Source: WLND01 sp040398845 (GTDB lineage Bacteria > Actinomycetota > Actinomycetes > S36-B12). From it: a DNA stretch of 64,000 bases. Under the pieces are notes generated by a model. That model saw only the letters and a list, made by a program, of their open reading frames with translations. It did no database searches and was not told where the DNA came from. Each line of letters starts with the position of its first letter. Positions within the stretch are counted from its first letter, which is position 1. The stretch lies in the NCBI GenBank assembly GCA_040398845.1, contig JBBATH010000003.1, forward strand, positions 1 to 64,000, read 5' to 3'. The translations under genes were made by a program, and so were the position numbers. Below are positions 16,780 through 25,075 of the stretch, piece after piece.

Positions 16780-18076
16780 GGCGACCACGCGAACACTGCT
16801 TCGGGAGGGCGACGGCGGACTTGTCCGCCGGACCGTCCTCCCGGGCGGTTTGCGCGTCATCACGGAGCAGGTGCCGGGGGTCCGATCGGTGTCGTTCGGA
16901 GTGTGGGTCGGGGTCGGCTCGCGCGACGAGACGCCCGCGCAGATGGGGTCAGCGCACTATCTTGAGCACCTTCTCTTCAAGGGGACGACAAAGCGTTCCG
17001 CCCTGGACATTTCCGCCTCGATTGAGGCGGTGGGTGGTGACCTCAACGCCTTCACGACCAAGGAATACACCTGCTTCTACGCGCGTGTGCTCGATACCGA
17101 CTTACCGCTGGCCGTTGCAGTGGTCAGCGATGTCGTGACCGATGCGCTCATCCTCGCTGCCGATGTCGAGTCCGAGCGTGGCGTGATTCTCGAGGAAATC
17201 GCCATGCACGACGACGATCCGAGCGACATCGTCCATGATGAGTTCGCCGCAGCACTGCTCGGTGATACACCGCTCGGTCGCCCGATTCTCGGCACCGCCG
17301 AGACCATCGAAGCCATACCAAGGGCGGCGATCAACCGCTTCTACCGGTCGCGATATCGGCCCGAGGCGATGGTGGTCGCTGCTGCGGGCAACCTAGATCA
17401 CGCAACCGTCGTTGCCCAGGTCCGCGAGGCCTTCGCACACGTCCTCGATGCCTCTGCCGAGGTAGCGCCGACACGGCGCAAGGGGAGGCCGCGAGCCCAT
17501 GGTTCAAGCGTGCGAGTCGTGAACCGGGCCACTGAGCAGGCACACCTTGTTCTTGGTGTTCCTGGCTTTACCCGCAGCGATGATCGGCGGTATGCGCTGG
17601 CAGTACTCACGACCGCGTTCGGCGGCGGAATGAGCAGCCGGCTGTTCCAGGAGATCCGTGAGAAGCGCGGCCTCGCATACTCGGTTTACGCCTACTCACA
17701 GGGCTTCTCCGACGATGGCATGTTCGGCCTGTACGTGGGATGCCTGCCAGGCAAGGTTGCGACGGTCCTTCAGGTGTGCCGTGAGCAGATGGCACTGCTG
17801 GCTCAGCACGGCCTCAGCGATGTGGAGATTGCACGGGGCAAGGGCCAGGTTCGAGGTGGCACTGTGCTCGGACAGGAGGACACGGGTGCGCGCATGACCC
17901 GGATCGCCAAATCCGAGCTGCATGACGACCCGCTGCTCAGCATTGATCGACTCCTCAGCAAGGTCGATTCCGTCACCTCGTCGGACATCAAGTCCATTGC
18001 ATCGAGCCTGCTCAGCGCCGAGCCGACCCTCGCAGTGATTGGGCCGTTCGAGGATGCCACGAGCTTCGAGATCTGA
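16772..18076 (+). CDS. M16 family zinc metallopeptidase
   Basis: The 434-residue protein is a pitrilysin/processing-peptidase-type enzyme. The inverted zinc motif HYLEH (H62, E65, H66) is present. The distal glutamate lies in ERGVILEEIAMHDDDP (E142 probable). The C-terminal half has the structural partner domain with RLFQEIREKRGLAYSVYA. Such proteins, encoded next to pnp, are found across actinobacteria and Firmicutes; the physiological substrate is unknown. No signal peptide is seen, so it is probably cytosolic. ATG 16772 lies inside the pnp end and gives the natural N-terminus. Confidence 0.92.
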   Translation: MPKATTRTLLREGDGGLVRRTVLPGGLRVITEQVPGVRSVSFGVWVGVGSRDETPAQMGSAHYLEHLLFKGTTKRSALDISASIEAVGGDLNAFTTKEYTCFYARVLDTDLPLAVAVVSDVVTDALILAADVESERGVILEEIAMHDDDPSDIVHDEFAAALLGDTPLGRPILGTAETIEAIPRAAINRFYRSRYRPEAMVVAAAGNLDHATVVAQVREAFAHVLDASAEVAPTRRKGRPRAHGSSVRVVNRATEQAHLVLGVPGFTRSDDRRYALAVLTTAFGGGMSSRLFQEIREKRGLAYSVYAYSQGFSDDGMFGLYVGCLPGKVATVLQVCREQMALLAQHGLSDVEIARGKGQVRGGTVLGQEDTGARMTRIAKSELHDDPLLSIDRLLSKVDSVTSSDIKSIASSLLSAEPTLAVIGPFEDATSFEI

Positions 18077-18119
18077 TTCCTGCTCGGCCGCATTTCGTTG
18101 TCGGGCGCACTCCCAGCGG

Positions 18120-18125
18120 TAAGGT
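18120..18125 (+). promoter_or_regulatory. Putative -10 element of dapB (leaderless arrangement)
   Basis: TAAGGT ends 6 bases before GTG 18132, matching the TANNNT-N6-start pattern of other first genes in this window. Confidence 0.45.
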
Positions 18126-18131
18126 CGTCGT

Positions 18132-18884
18132 GTGATTCGAGTCGGTGTGATCGGTGCACGTGGGCGGATGGGAATCGCGGTCATGGCCGCCGTTGGGGAG
18201 GCGTCGGACTGCGAACTCGTCTCCGGGTTCGATGTCGGTGATGATCAGTCAGCTCTCGCTGAATGCGACGTCGCTGTTGACTTCACCACGCCGGACGCCG
18301 TGATGGCGACCTTGGAGCGCTGCATCGCAGGTGGCGTCCACTGCGTTGTCGGAACGACCGGGTTCGATGACGCACGACTGGCCACGGTCGCCGGATGGTG
18401 TGCGGGGAACCCTTCGGTCGGGGTGCTCATCGCTCCCAACTTCGGAATCGGCGCAGTCCTGATGATGCAGTTCGCGTCTAGGGCAGCGGCCTACTTCGAG
18501 TCGGCCGAGATCATCGAACTCCACCACCCGGACAAGATTGACGCGCCCTCCGGGACAGCTCGTCGAACGGCGGAGATGATTGGGGCATCGCGAGCCTTTC
18601 ACGGCTTGGGCGCTGCCCCGGACGCGACATCCCAGGCGCTTGACGGCGCACGTGGTGCGGTGGTCAGCGGTGTCCCTGTTCACTCGGTGAGGGCTCGTGG
18701 GCTCGTCGCCCACCAGGAGGTTCTCTTCGGCGGACCTGGCGAGACCCTGACAATCCGGCACGATTCGATGGACCGAGCCTCGTTCATGCCTGGTGTTCTC
18801 CTAGGGATCAGGCGGGTAGCAGCGCATCCGGGCCTCACGGTCGGGCTCGACGGCTACCTTGACGACACCACCCCCCAGCGCTAG
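18132..18884 (+). CDS. dapB: 4-hydroxy-tetrahydrodipicolinate reductase
   Basis: DapB reduces HTPA to tetrahydrodipicolinate with NAD(P)H, in the lysine/diaminopimelate pathway. The 250-residue protein has the nucleotide-binding motif VIGARGRMG at residues 6-14, then VDFTTPDAV, VVGTTGF and the catalytic motif ELHHPDKIDAPSGTA with the conserved His pair and Lys. dapA is 6 kb downstream and dapF lies near 48.9 kb, so three enzymes of the pathway are spread over this window. The gene meets the minus-strand unit end to end with a 5-base gap. Confidence 0.96.
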   Translation: MIRVGVIGARGRMGIAVMAAVGEASDCELVSGFDVGDDQSALAECDVAVDFTTPDAVMATLERCIAGGVHCVVGTTGFDDARLATVAGWCAGNPSVGVLIAPNFGIGAVLMMQFASRAAAYFESAEIIELHHPDKIDAPSGTARRTAEMIGASRAFHGLGAAPDATSQALDGARGAVVSGVPVHSVRARGLVAHQEVLFGGPGETLTIRHDSMDRASFMPGVLLGIRRVAAHPGLTVGLDGYLDDTTPQR

Positions 18885-18889
18885 CTCGA

Positions 18890-19399
18890 CTATCGCTGAT
18901 CGCCCCATCGCTGCAGTGCGAGTTTGGCCATGTCGTACGCCTCTGGCCGACCGATGAGGTCAAGGGACCGGCGGCTGATGTGGGTGCGAAGCGGCCTGCC
19001 ATCGCGGAGCGTGACGATCACCAACCCCGACTCGTCCATAACGTCGCGAATCTGGGCCCATCGCGCCGAGTCGGTTCCGAGGAGTCGCTGGACGGCAATT
19101 CCCGAATCGTTGACGTAGGTACCGACGCTCCAGCAGCGCAGGAGGAGGACGAGAAAGGTTGCCAGGAGGGCGGAGACCGGAAACAGGAGGAGCCAGGAGG
19201 TGCCGGTGGCCGCGCTGAGGGCCGAACCGGCGAGCATCGTGAGACCCGCAGTGCCGGCGACGAGCAAGGCGATGCGCAGCGGCCCTCGGCTCGGGACCCG
19301 GATGAGACGAACTTGGACGTACGCCTCATCGACGGGCGCGTTGGGGTCAGGTCGCGGCCAGAGGAACCCGAGGATGGGACGGGGATGCTCCTTGGTCAC
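18890..19399 (-). CDS. Small two-helix membrane protein, possibly PH-like
   Basis: The 169-residue protein has a polar N-terminus, two hydrophobic helices (about residues 42-62 and 68-88, with the short GTSW turn between) and a soluble C-terminal half. That half (YVNDSGIAVQRLLGTDSARWAQIRDV, then LRDGRPLRTHISRRSLD) looks like the strand-rich core of bacterial PH-like domains: a G-I-x-V turn, then a W...I box, then the basic loop. I do not recognise a named family with certainty. It overlaps azlD by GTGA and so belongs to the azlC-azlD unit. Confidence 0.6.
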   Translation of the reverse strand: MTKEHPRPILGFLWPRPDPNAPVDEAYVQVRLIRVPSRGPLRIALLVAGTAGLTMLAGSALSAATGTSWLLLFPVSALLATFLVLLLRCWSVGTYVNDSGIAVQRLLGTDSARWAQIRDVMDESGLVIVTLRDGRPLRTHISRRSLDLIGRPEAYDMAKLALQRWGDQR

Positions 19400-19707
19400 G
19401 CGGCAACACCTATCGCGCGAAGGAGGGCCGCTGTGATCGCTGCAGACAGGATCACGACGAGAAAGGGCGCTCTGAGCATGAGCGCCACGATAGCGACCGC
19501 CAGTCCGGCGAGCCGAGCATCGACGGATACGGCCTGTCCGGTGGCGAAGGTCTGGACGATGACGAGGGCTGCGAGGAGGGCGACCGGGAGGAGGCCTGCG
19601 ATGCTGCGAACGATGGGACGGTCAAGGACTGTTGCGGGCAGGATGAATCCAATGAGTTTTTCCAGGTAGGTACCCGCTGCGCCGAGGAGGATGGCGAGCC
19701 AGATCAT
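19396..19707 (-). CDS. azlD: AzlD-type branched-chain amino acid transport subunit
   Basis: AzlD is the small membrane partner of AzlC; the pair exports branched-chain amino acids in Corynebacterium (BrnEF) and is linked to azaleucine resistance in Bacillus. The 103-residue product is almost entirely hydrophobic, with about four membrane segments. It starts MIWLAILLGAAGTYLEK and contains LDRPIVRSIAGLLPVALLAAL, typical of the family. The ATG overlaps the azlC stop by four bases, and the stop overlaps the following small membrane protein gene by GTGA. Confidence 0.88.
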   Translation of the reverse strand: MIWLAILLGAAGTYLEKLIGFILPATVLDRPIVRSIAGLLPVALLAALVIVQTFATGQAVSVDARLAGLAVAIVALMLRAPFLVVILSAAITAALLRAIGVAA

Positions 19708-20384
19708 GCACGCCTCCAGACCCAGATGCCTGCGGCAACGGCAACGAGCGCCGAGCCGAGGACCGGCACTCCGGGAGCAGTGACGGGGATGAGCGCGAGC
19801 GCGACGAGTCCGCCGGCGCACGCAACTGCCCAGGAGAGGCGGTCCTTGAGCCTGGGCCAGAGCAGGGCCATGAATCCGGCGGGGATGGCGGCATCGAGGC
19901 CGAGGATCTCCGGCTCGGACAGCAGGGAAGCCCCGATGGCTCCGAGAGCGGTGCCGATGTTCCAAAGGACGAATACCGAGATTCCGGTCGCCCAGAAGGC
20001 GTGGCGACTCGCCGCAGGGGTGTCCTCGTGCGCCACCGCCATGGCAGTGGACTCGTCGATCGTCAGTTGAGCCGCGACGAGCCGGCGCCAGCCGATCAGC
20101 TGCAGGGTCGGCGCGACGTGAAGGCCGTAGAGGCCGTTTCGGGCACCGAGAAACCACGCGGTGAGCACCGCGGCCACGATTCCGCCTCCCGCGCCGAGGA
20201 TCCCGACGAGGGCGAACTGTGACGCTCCGGTAAACATCAGGACGGACAGGGCTTGGGCCTGCCATATTGTGAGTCCGCTCGCGATACTGATGGCCCCGAA
20301 CGAGAGGCCGTAGGCGCCGGTCGCTATTCCGATGCCGAGGGCGTTCGAGCGGATGGCTCGTTTACGGGGAGGGGGGAGTTCCAC
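19704..20384 (-). CDS. azlC: AzlC-type branched-chain amino acid permease
   Basis: The 226-residue membrane protein shows the AzlC signature: an ATGAYGLSFGAISIASGL first segment, then QALSVLMFTGASQFALVG, then FLGARNGLYGLHVAPTL and the TIDESTAMA motif. It forms the large subunit of a branched-chain amino acid exporter with AzlD. GTG 20384 is taken as the start; it stands back to back with the ATG of the divergent kinase at 20385, so there is no intergenic DNA. The frame is open further upstream, but the added sequence is not AzlC-like. No clear ribosome binding site is visible. Confidence 0.87.
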   Translation of the reverse strand: MELPPPRKRAIRSNALGIGIATGAYGLSFGAISIASGLTIWQAQALSVLMFTGASQFALVGILGAGGGIVAAVLTAWFLGARNGLYGLHVAPTLQLIGWRRLVAAQLTIDESTAMAVAHEDTPAASRHAFWATGISVFVLWNIGTALGAIGASLLSEPEILGLDAAIPAGFMALLWPRLKDRLSWAVACAGGLVALALIPVTAPGVPVLGSALVAVAAGIWVWRRA

Positions 20385-22862
20385 ATGCGGCAGGGTGTCA
20401 CAGTGCAGGGGACGGCAGATGACCAGTCCTCGTCTGAGGGGGTTCTCAAGCCGCCCACTGAACGGACAGGTCGCCATCTGCCGAGCGTGTCTTGGCCCCA
20501 CAGGCGTCGGACACGTCCCTCACCTGTTTTTGGGGTTGAGCGTGGTCTTGCGACCCTGGCGATCGTCTGGGAAGGTCTGTGGCTGCTTCCGGACCCGAGC
20601 CTGTGGCCCACGAATCAAGGCACCACAGTCGAGACCGTGCTGCTTGCCGGGGTTCTCGTCACCTGGGCCGTGGTGGTCCTCACAGCGTTCGGTCCGGTCG
20701 CGAGTCGGCGCCGACGGGTCCGAGCCCAGGTCGTCAACGTGTGCCTGCTCTTTGCAGCGGGTGGCGCGCTGCTGCACTTCGGGCCGTCGTTGGGCTCTGA
20801 TGCTGCACCGATCGTGACTGACTGGCAGGCAGGCGCATCGCTGGTCAATTTGGCATGCGCCCTCACCGGGCTTCTCCTCATCACGGTGGTCGCGATTCCA
20901 GTTGTCCTCGGGGCGGTACTCGTCGAAGTGACGCTGCTGCTGATCGACCTGCCGTCCGCGCCTACGGCAGGTGATCGGCTGAGCACGGTCCTGTACCCGA
21001 CCTATGCCCTTGCGATGGGGGCCGCTTCCATCGGTGCGCGCCGCGGACTCTTGGGGGCGGCCCGCCGTTCCGACGAGGCGCGGACCGGGCTAGAACTCGC
21101 TGAAGCACAGGCGCAGGCTCTGCGCAGTGTGCAGAGGCGGATGAGGGAGCAGCAGCGACTCCTTCATGAAACAGTGCTCAACACCCTGACGGCGATCGCG
21201 CGTGGCGGTATCGGAGGGTCGGCCGACAGCGGCACGCGCACCCGGGTGATGTGTGCACAGAGTTCCCTGGTCCTCCGGACCCTGTCGTCGGCGGAGTTCG
21301 CCGTCCCCGCGACAGGCGGTCGGGATTGGGTGGCTGATGTCATGGCTGGGATCCAGCCGCTCATCGATCTTGGGGTGCACGTCGACCTCCGCGTGCAGGC
21401 GACCGGTCGGCCGATTCCGGATTCGGTCTACGGGGCCATGGTCGTCGCAGTCCGCGAGGCACTTTCCAATGTCGCGAGGCATGCGCAGGCCGACTCGGTC
21501 GTGCTGAGCGTCTCTGTGACGACCGATGTGCGTGTCCGCCGGGACGATTGGATCGTCGAGGTTCGCGACGATGGAAGTGGGTTCGATGCACAGAGATCAT
21601 CGTCGCGATTCGGTCTCAACTCGGCGATTGTCGAGGCGATGGCAGATGTGGGAGGTGAGGCGACTGTTACCTCGGCTCTCGGTGAAGGCACCTGCGTGAG
21701 GCTCACTTGGAGCACCAGCCCCGAATCCCGGGTGTCCGTCGTGCTTGGGGAGTCCGCGACGAGCGTCAACGCACTCGGCGCTCCGGTCCTGGTGTCATTC
21801 GGCGCATTCAGCCTGCTCTCGCTGATCCTCACCATTTTAGATTTCGAGTTCTGGGGCATCGCAGTCGCGGGCTTCATGATCGCCCTGGCTTGCGGCATCC
21901 TGCTCGTGTGGTTCGGACGTGCCGGCACCCTTCCGCCGATACTCGTTGTTGGAGTGTGCATCGCGACTCCACTCGTGTACCGATTCCAGCAGATCGGACT
22001 GGGGAGCGGTGCTGGAACCCCATGGACGGACTGGTCATCCGAGGCGATCGTTGCCTTCCTTCTCATCGTAGCCGGCACGGGTCCCTGGTGGGGATTCATC
22101 GCTGCGCTCGCAGCTTGGCTGCTCACCCAGGGCGACATGGTGGGAGAACTCATCAGGCCCGGGACTGCAGTGATCATCGCGGGCGCGCTCTTCGCTCGCA
22201 GCGTGCGCGCGAACGATCGCGCTTATGCCGCCGCAATGAGTCAGCGACTCAAGGAGGAGGCCTCATCGATAGGCGACGAGGTGAGCATTCGCGCCCTGGC
22301 CCGTCGGTACAGAACCCTGAACGAGTCGTCAGCGATCCGTTTGCTTGACGGCATCGCCAACGGTCGCATCGACCCGAGCGAGCCGGGAGTGCGAGCCGCG
22401 TGCGGCCTTGAGGAACACTTCATTAGGACGGTGATGAGGATCGATCCGGCGGAGGGACCACTGCATGCCCTCGCGTCGCAGTTGGCCAGCCGTGCACATC
22501 ATCGCGGGATCGCGCTCGACGTCGACATCGCCGAGTCGTGGGGGGTGCGCCGGGGGGAGTTGCTCCAACTGCGGGCCTCGGCCAATCGTGCGATCAGCAA
22601 CGCGACCCCGGGCGCACCCGCGAGACTCAGTGCACGACGTGAATTCAGTGCACGAGGTGAGATGGAGCTGCTCACCGTGAGGCTCGTGGTGACGGTAGCG
22701 GAGGCAGACCAGTCCGCTGTCGTTGATGCAGCCGGGGGCCAGGACATCTTCTGGGATGCTGATCCCGATGATGGCACGCTCATCCTCGAAGCCAGTTATG
22801 CCTCAGCGCCCCGGTCACTGACCTTGATCGGGGGATTGGATGATCGACCGAATGCTGACTGA
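20385..22862 (+). CDS. Sensor histidine kinase with two membrane bundles and a degenerate C-terminal module
   Basis: The 825-residue protein is unusual. Residues about 50-217 form a first membrane bundle (5-6 helices). Residues 230-275 are a coiled helix ending in the NarL/DesK-type phosphoacceptor box LLHETVLNTL (H261). Residues about 350-445 are a HATPase domain, with N-box EALSNVARHA, G1 VRDDGSGF and G2 ALGEGTCVRLTW. A second membrane bundle follows (about 464-605), then a cytosolic module (606-825). That module resembles a second kinase half (RLLDGIANGRIDPSEP..R..C..EE) but shows no clear histidine or ATP boxes. SD GGGAGGGGGG lies at 20367-20376. It overlaps the response regulator gene, so the two form a pair. 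The signal is unknown. Confidence 0.85.
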   Translation: MRQGVTVQGTADDQSSSEGVLKPPTERTGRHLPSVSWPHRRRTRPSPVFGVERGLATLAIVWEGLWLLPDPSLWPTNQGTTVETVLLAGVLVTWAVVVLTAFGPVASRRRRVRAQVVNVCLLFAAGGALLHFGPSLGSDAAPIVTDWQAGASLVNLACALTGLLLITVVAIPVVLGAVLVEVTLLLIDLPSAPTAGDRLSTVLYPTYALAMGAASIGARRGLLGAARRSDEARTGLELAEAQAQALRSVQRRMREQQRLLHETVLNTLTAIARGGIGGSADSGTRTRVMCAQSSLVLRTLSSAEFAVPATGGRDWVADVMAGIQPLIDLGVHVDLRVQATGRPIPDSVYGAMVVAVREALSNVARHAQADSVVLSVSVTTDVRVRRDDWIVEVRDDGSGFDAQRSSSRFGLNSAIVEAMADVGGEATVTSALGEGTCVRLTWSTSPESRVSVVLGESATSVNALGAPVLVSFGAFSLLSLILTILDFEFWGIAVAGFMIALACGILLVWFGRAGTLPPILVVGVCIATPLVYRFQQIGLGSGAGTPWTDWSSEAIVAFLLIVAGTGPWWGFIAALAAWLLTQGDMVGELIRPGTAVIIAGALFARSVRANDRAYAAAMSQRLKEEASSIGDEVSIRALARRYRTLNESSAIRLLDGIANGRIDPSEPGVRAACGLEEHFIRTVMRIDPAEGPLHALASQLASRAHHRGIALDVDIAESWGVRRGELLQLRASANRAISNATPGAPARLSARREFSARGEMELLTVRLVVTVAEADQSAVVDAAGGQDIFWDADPDDGTLILEASYASAPRSLTLIGGLDDRPNAD

Positions 22863-23508
22863 CGGCAACGCTGTGACGCCGGCTCCGCTCAGGGTGGCGG
22901 TGATCGACGACCATGAGCTTGTTCGTGAAGGGCTGGCGTCCCTCGTGAGCAGCCAGGCGAATCTCTTGATCGATGTCGTGTACTGCGGCGGGAGTGTTGA
23001 GGGCGCCGAGGTGGCGGGGCCAGATGTGGCCATCCTCGATATCGATCTTGGCCCCGGATCCACCTCGGTCGGACAGGGCGTGCTGGCATTGCAGGATGCG
23101 GGGGCCAAGGTCCTCATCATCAGTGCATTCGAGGACCCAACCGCCGTTCGATCGGCTCTCGAGATGGGCGCCCTTGGATTCGTTCCAAAGCGGGTGTCGC
23201 TCGACGCACTCCTCGAGGCGATTGCCACGGTGGGCCGCGGCGAGCTGTATCTGTCGATTGACCTCGCGGCCATCCTGGCCGCGGCTGTTGAGACCCCGAA
23301 TCTCAGTCCACGTGAGCTTGACGCGTTGCGCCTTTATGCATCAGGCCTGAAGCTGTCGGCTGTTGGGCATCGTATGGGGATTTCGCCGCATACAGCGAAG
23401 GAGTACCTCGATCGGGTTCGAGGCAAATACGCGAATCTTGGTAGGGACGCGCGAACGCGCACGGAACTCTACGCCGAAGCGAACCGCGATGGTCTACTTG
23501 AGGAGTGA
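22840..23508 (+). CDS. NarL/FixJ-family response regulator
   Basis: The 222-residue protein has a receiver domain with the acidic pair D23-D24, the phospho-acceptor D67 (AILDID) and the conserved lysine in VPKRVS. A C-terminal LuxR-type helix-turn-helix follows (LSPRELDALRLYASGLKLSAVGHRMG, then SPHTAKEYLDRVRGKYA). It starts inside the end of the kinase gene (23-base overlap; an ATG at 22852 is an alternative), so the two are coupled partners. The regulon is unknown. The divergent azlCD unit is an obvious candidate target because its upstream DNA lies inside the kinase gene. Confidence 0.93.
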   Translation: MIDRMLTDGNAVTPAPLRVAVIDDHELVREGLASLVSSQANLLIDVVYCGGSVEGAEVAGPDVAILDIDLGPGSTSVGQGVLALQDAGAKVLIISAFEDPTAVRSALEMGALGFVPKRVSLDALLEAIATVGRGELYLSIDLAAILAAAVETPNLSPRELDALRLYASGLKLSAVGHRMGISPHTAKEYLDRVRGKYANLGRDARTRTELYAEANRDGLLEE

Positions 23509-23514
23509 GAGCAC

Positions 23515-23532
23515 GTCCCCCCGGTTGGGGAC
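23515..23532 (+). terminator. Hairpin just after the response regulator
   Basis: GTCCCC and GGGGAC pair around a 6-base loop seven bases after the stop. It is followed by ATGTTT, a weak U-containing stretch. It is one of two candidate terminators in this 204-base convergent gap. Confidence 0.4.
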
Positions 23533-23623
23533 ATGTTTGGCTGGCACGGGGTCCCCCGACTGCAGTGGAATAGGCCATCCGGCGAGAACGGGGGGCCCGC
23601 CGGGGCTGGCCCGCTTCCTCGAG

Positions 23624-23648
23624 CACCCGCGACGATGGGTCGTGGGTG
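23624..23648. terminator. Ten-base-pair hairpin between convergent genes
   Basis: CACCCGCGAC (23624-23633) pairs with GTCGTGGGTG (23639-23648), with one G-U pair and a 5-base loop. It lies between the convergent response regulator and GNAT genes and could terminate either or both. Nothing else recognisable lies in this gap. Confidence 0.5.
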
Positions 23649-23712
23649 ATCAGTGAGGCGGGTCGTGGCCGTTGACAGCCGGAGGAACCATCACGGCGCT
23701 TCACAGGATCGG

Positions 23713-24252
23713 TCAGTCGAGCATGGTGGCAAGGCGGACCTCACGGATAACCACGCCGTCCGCCTCGATGTCGCGAAAGGCCGAGTCCGGTCCCCAGCCG
23801 CAACCCTGCAGGAATGCCCGGCGTGGCTCATCGCCGACGGGGACCCAGATGTTCGCGACCGTTGTCCCGTCAGCGCGAAGGTACTCGACAGCTGCAGCCA
23901 TGAGTCGCGATCCGTGTCCCTGGCGCTGATGCCCCGGATCCACGATGAGAGCGAGTACTTCGCCGGTTGCGAGGTCGTCGACGCAGTCCGGATCACTACT
24001 TGGACCGAGCGCCGCGTATCCCACGATCGTGTCGGTTCCTGACGTTCCCTCGAGGGCGACGATGAGTCGGTGCCGCGTGGTTGGTGGATTGAGGATCCCG
24101 CTCGCCCAGGCTGACGCTATGTGGATTGGATCGAGATCGGCGAGGATCGACTCCGGCAGGACGCCCGCGTACGTCTGATGCCAGGCGCGGATCTGAACGG
24201 CGGCGATGTCATCAACGTCGGACGTTCGCGCGAGACGCGCACCGGTGGCCAT
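23713..24252 (-). CDS. GNAT family N-acetyltransferase
   Basis: The 179-residue protein is a single GNAT domain. The N-terminal IRAWHQTYAGVLPESIL matches a common actinobacterial acetyltransferase group. Motif A is EVLALIVDPGHQRQGHGSRLM, with the Q/R-x-x-G-x-G/A acetyl-CoA loop (QRQGHG). ATG 24252 is preferred over 24261 because AGGAG lies 10 bases before it but only 1 base before the other. It faces away from thyX. The substrate cannot be told from sequence. Confidence 0.85.
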   Translation of the reverse strand: MATGARLARTSDVDDIAAVQIRAWHQTYAGVLPESILADLDPIHIASAWASGILNPPTTRHRLIVALEGTSGTDTIVGYAALGPSSDPDCVDDLATGEVLALIVDPGHQRQGHGSRLMAAAVEYLRADGTTVANIWVPVGDEPRRAFLQGCGWGPDSAFRDIEADGVVIREVRLATMLD

Positions 24253-24320
24253 AGGCCCCATTCTCCTACAGTGCGCAGGTACCGACGGCTGGTCGACAGG
24301 CTTCGTGCTGCGGTTCCCGT

Positions 24321-24326
24321 TAGTGT
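24321..24326 (+). promoter_or_regulatory. Putative -10 element of thyX (leaderless arrangement)
   Basis: TAGTGT ends exactly 6 bases before GTG 24333. The spacing favours that start over the in-frame GTG at 24327. Confidence 0.5.
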
Positions 24327-24332
24327 GTGGGG

Positions 24333-25058
24333 GTGTCTGAGCATCGGTCGATCATTATTCGCAGCGACATGACCGTCGAACTCGTTCGGTCGAGCGCATC
24401 CGATGCCGACGTCGTCTTCGCTGCCCGGGTGTCGACCGTGGGGGAGCAATCCCTTAAGGACCTCGACGCGGATCCTGCGTCCGCGAAGGGACTCATCGGC
24501 TATCTCATGCGCGAACGCCATGGGAGTCCGTTCGAGCACAATTCGATGACCTTCTTCGTCCAGGCGCCCATCTTCGTGTGGCGCGAGCACATGCGACACC
24601 GGATCGCCAGCTACAACGAGGAGTCGGGCCGCTACCGCGAACTCAAACCCTGCTTCTACGTACCAAACCACGAGCGGAACATCGTTCAGGTCGGCAAGAC
24701 GGGCGCGTACGAGTTCCTGCCCGGAAGTGATGATCAATACGCTCTGATCGAGTCGTCGATGGTCGAGTCGTGCGCGCGCAGCTATAAGGTCTATCAGGGG
24801 ATGCTGGCGGCGGGCATCGCCCGGGAGGTGGCGCGCATGGTGCTTCCTGTCTCGATATATTCCAGCGCCTACGTGACGATGAATGCGCGGGCCATGATGA
24901 ACTTCCTATCGCTTCGGCGCAAGGCTGAGGGCTCGCAGTATCCGTCATACCCACAGCGAGAGATCGAGATGGTCGCTGAGCGCTACGAGGCGGAATGGGC
25001 CCGACTGATGCCCATTACCCACGCGGCGTTCGTAGCGGGGGGCCGCGTCGCACCATGA
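24333..25058 (+). CDS. thyX: Flavin-dependent thymidylate synthase
   Basis: ThyX makes dTMP from dUMP using methylene-THF and FAD/NADPH, and is unrelated to ThyA. The protein of about 241 residues has the ThyX motif RHRIASYNEESGRY, the upstream HGSPFEHNSMTFF segment and AREVARMVLPVSIYSS in the C-terminal half. It is very close in layout to the Streptomyces type. GTG 24333 is chosen from the -10 spacing; ATG 24369 would remove twelve N-terminal residues. ThyX releases THF, not DHF, which matters in an organism with an active folate-based methyl oxidation operon. dapA follows after 17 bases with its own -10. Confidence 0.95.
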   Translation: MSEHRSIIIRSDMTVELVRSSASDADVVFAARVSTVGEQSLKDLDADPASAKGLIGYLMRERHGSPFEHNSMTFFVQAPIFVWREHMRHRIASYNEESGRYRELKPCFYVPNHERNIVQVGKTGAYEFLPGSDDQYALIESSMVESCARSYKVYQGMLAAGIAREVARMVLPVSIYSSAYVTMNARAMMNFLSLRRKAEGSQYPSYPQREIEMVAERYEAEWARLMPITHAAFVAGGRVAP

Positions 25059-25063
25059 CGCAG

Positions 25064-25069
25064 TAGCCT
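25064..25069 (+). promoter_or_regulatory. Putative -10 element of dapA (leaderless arrangement)
   Basis: TAGCCT ends 6 bases before ATG 25076, in the 17-base gap after thyX. Confidence 0.5.
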
Positions 25070-25075
25070 GTTGTC

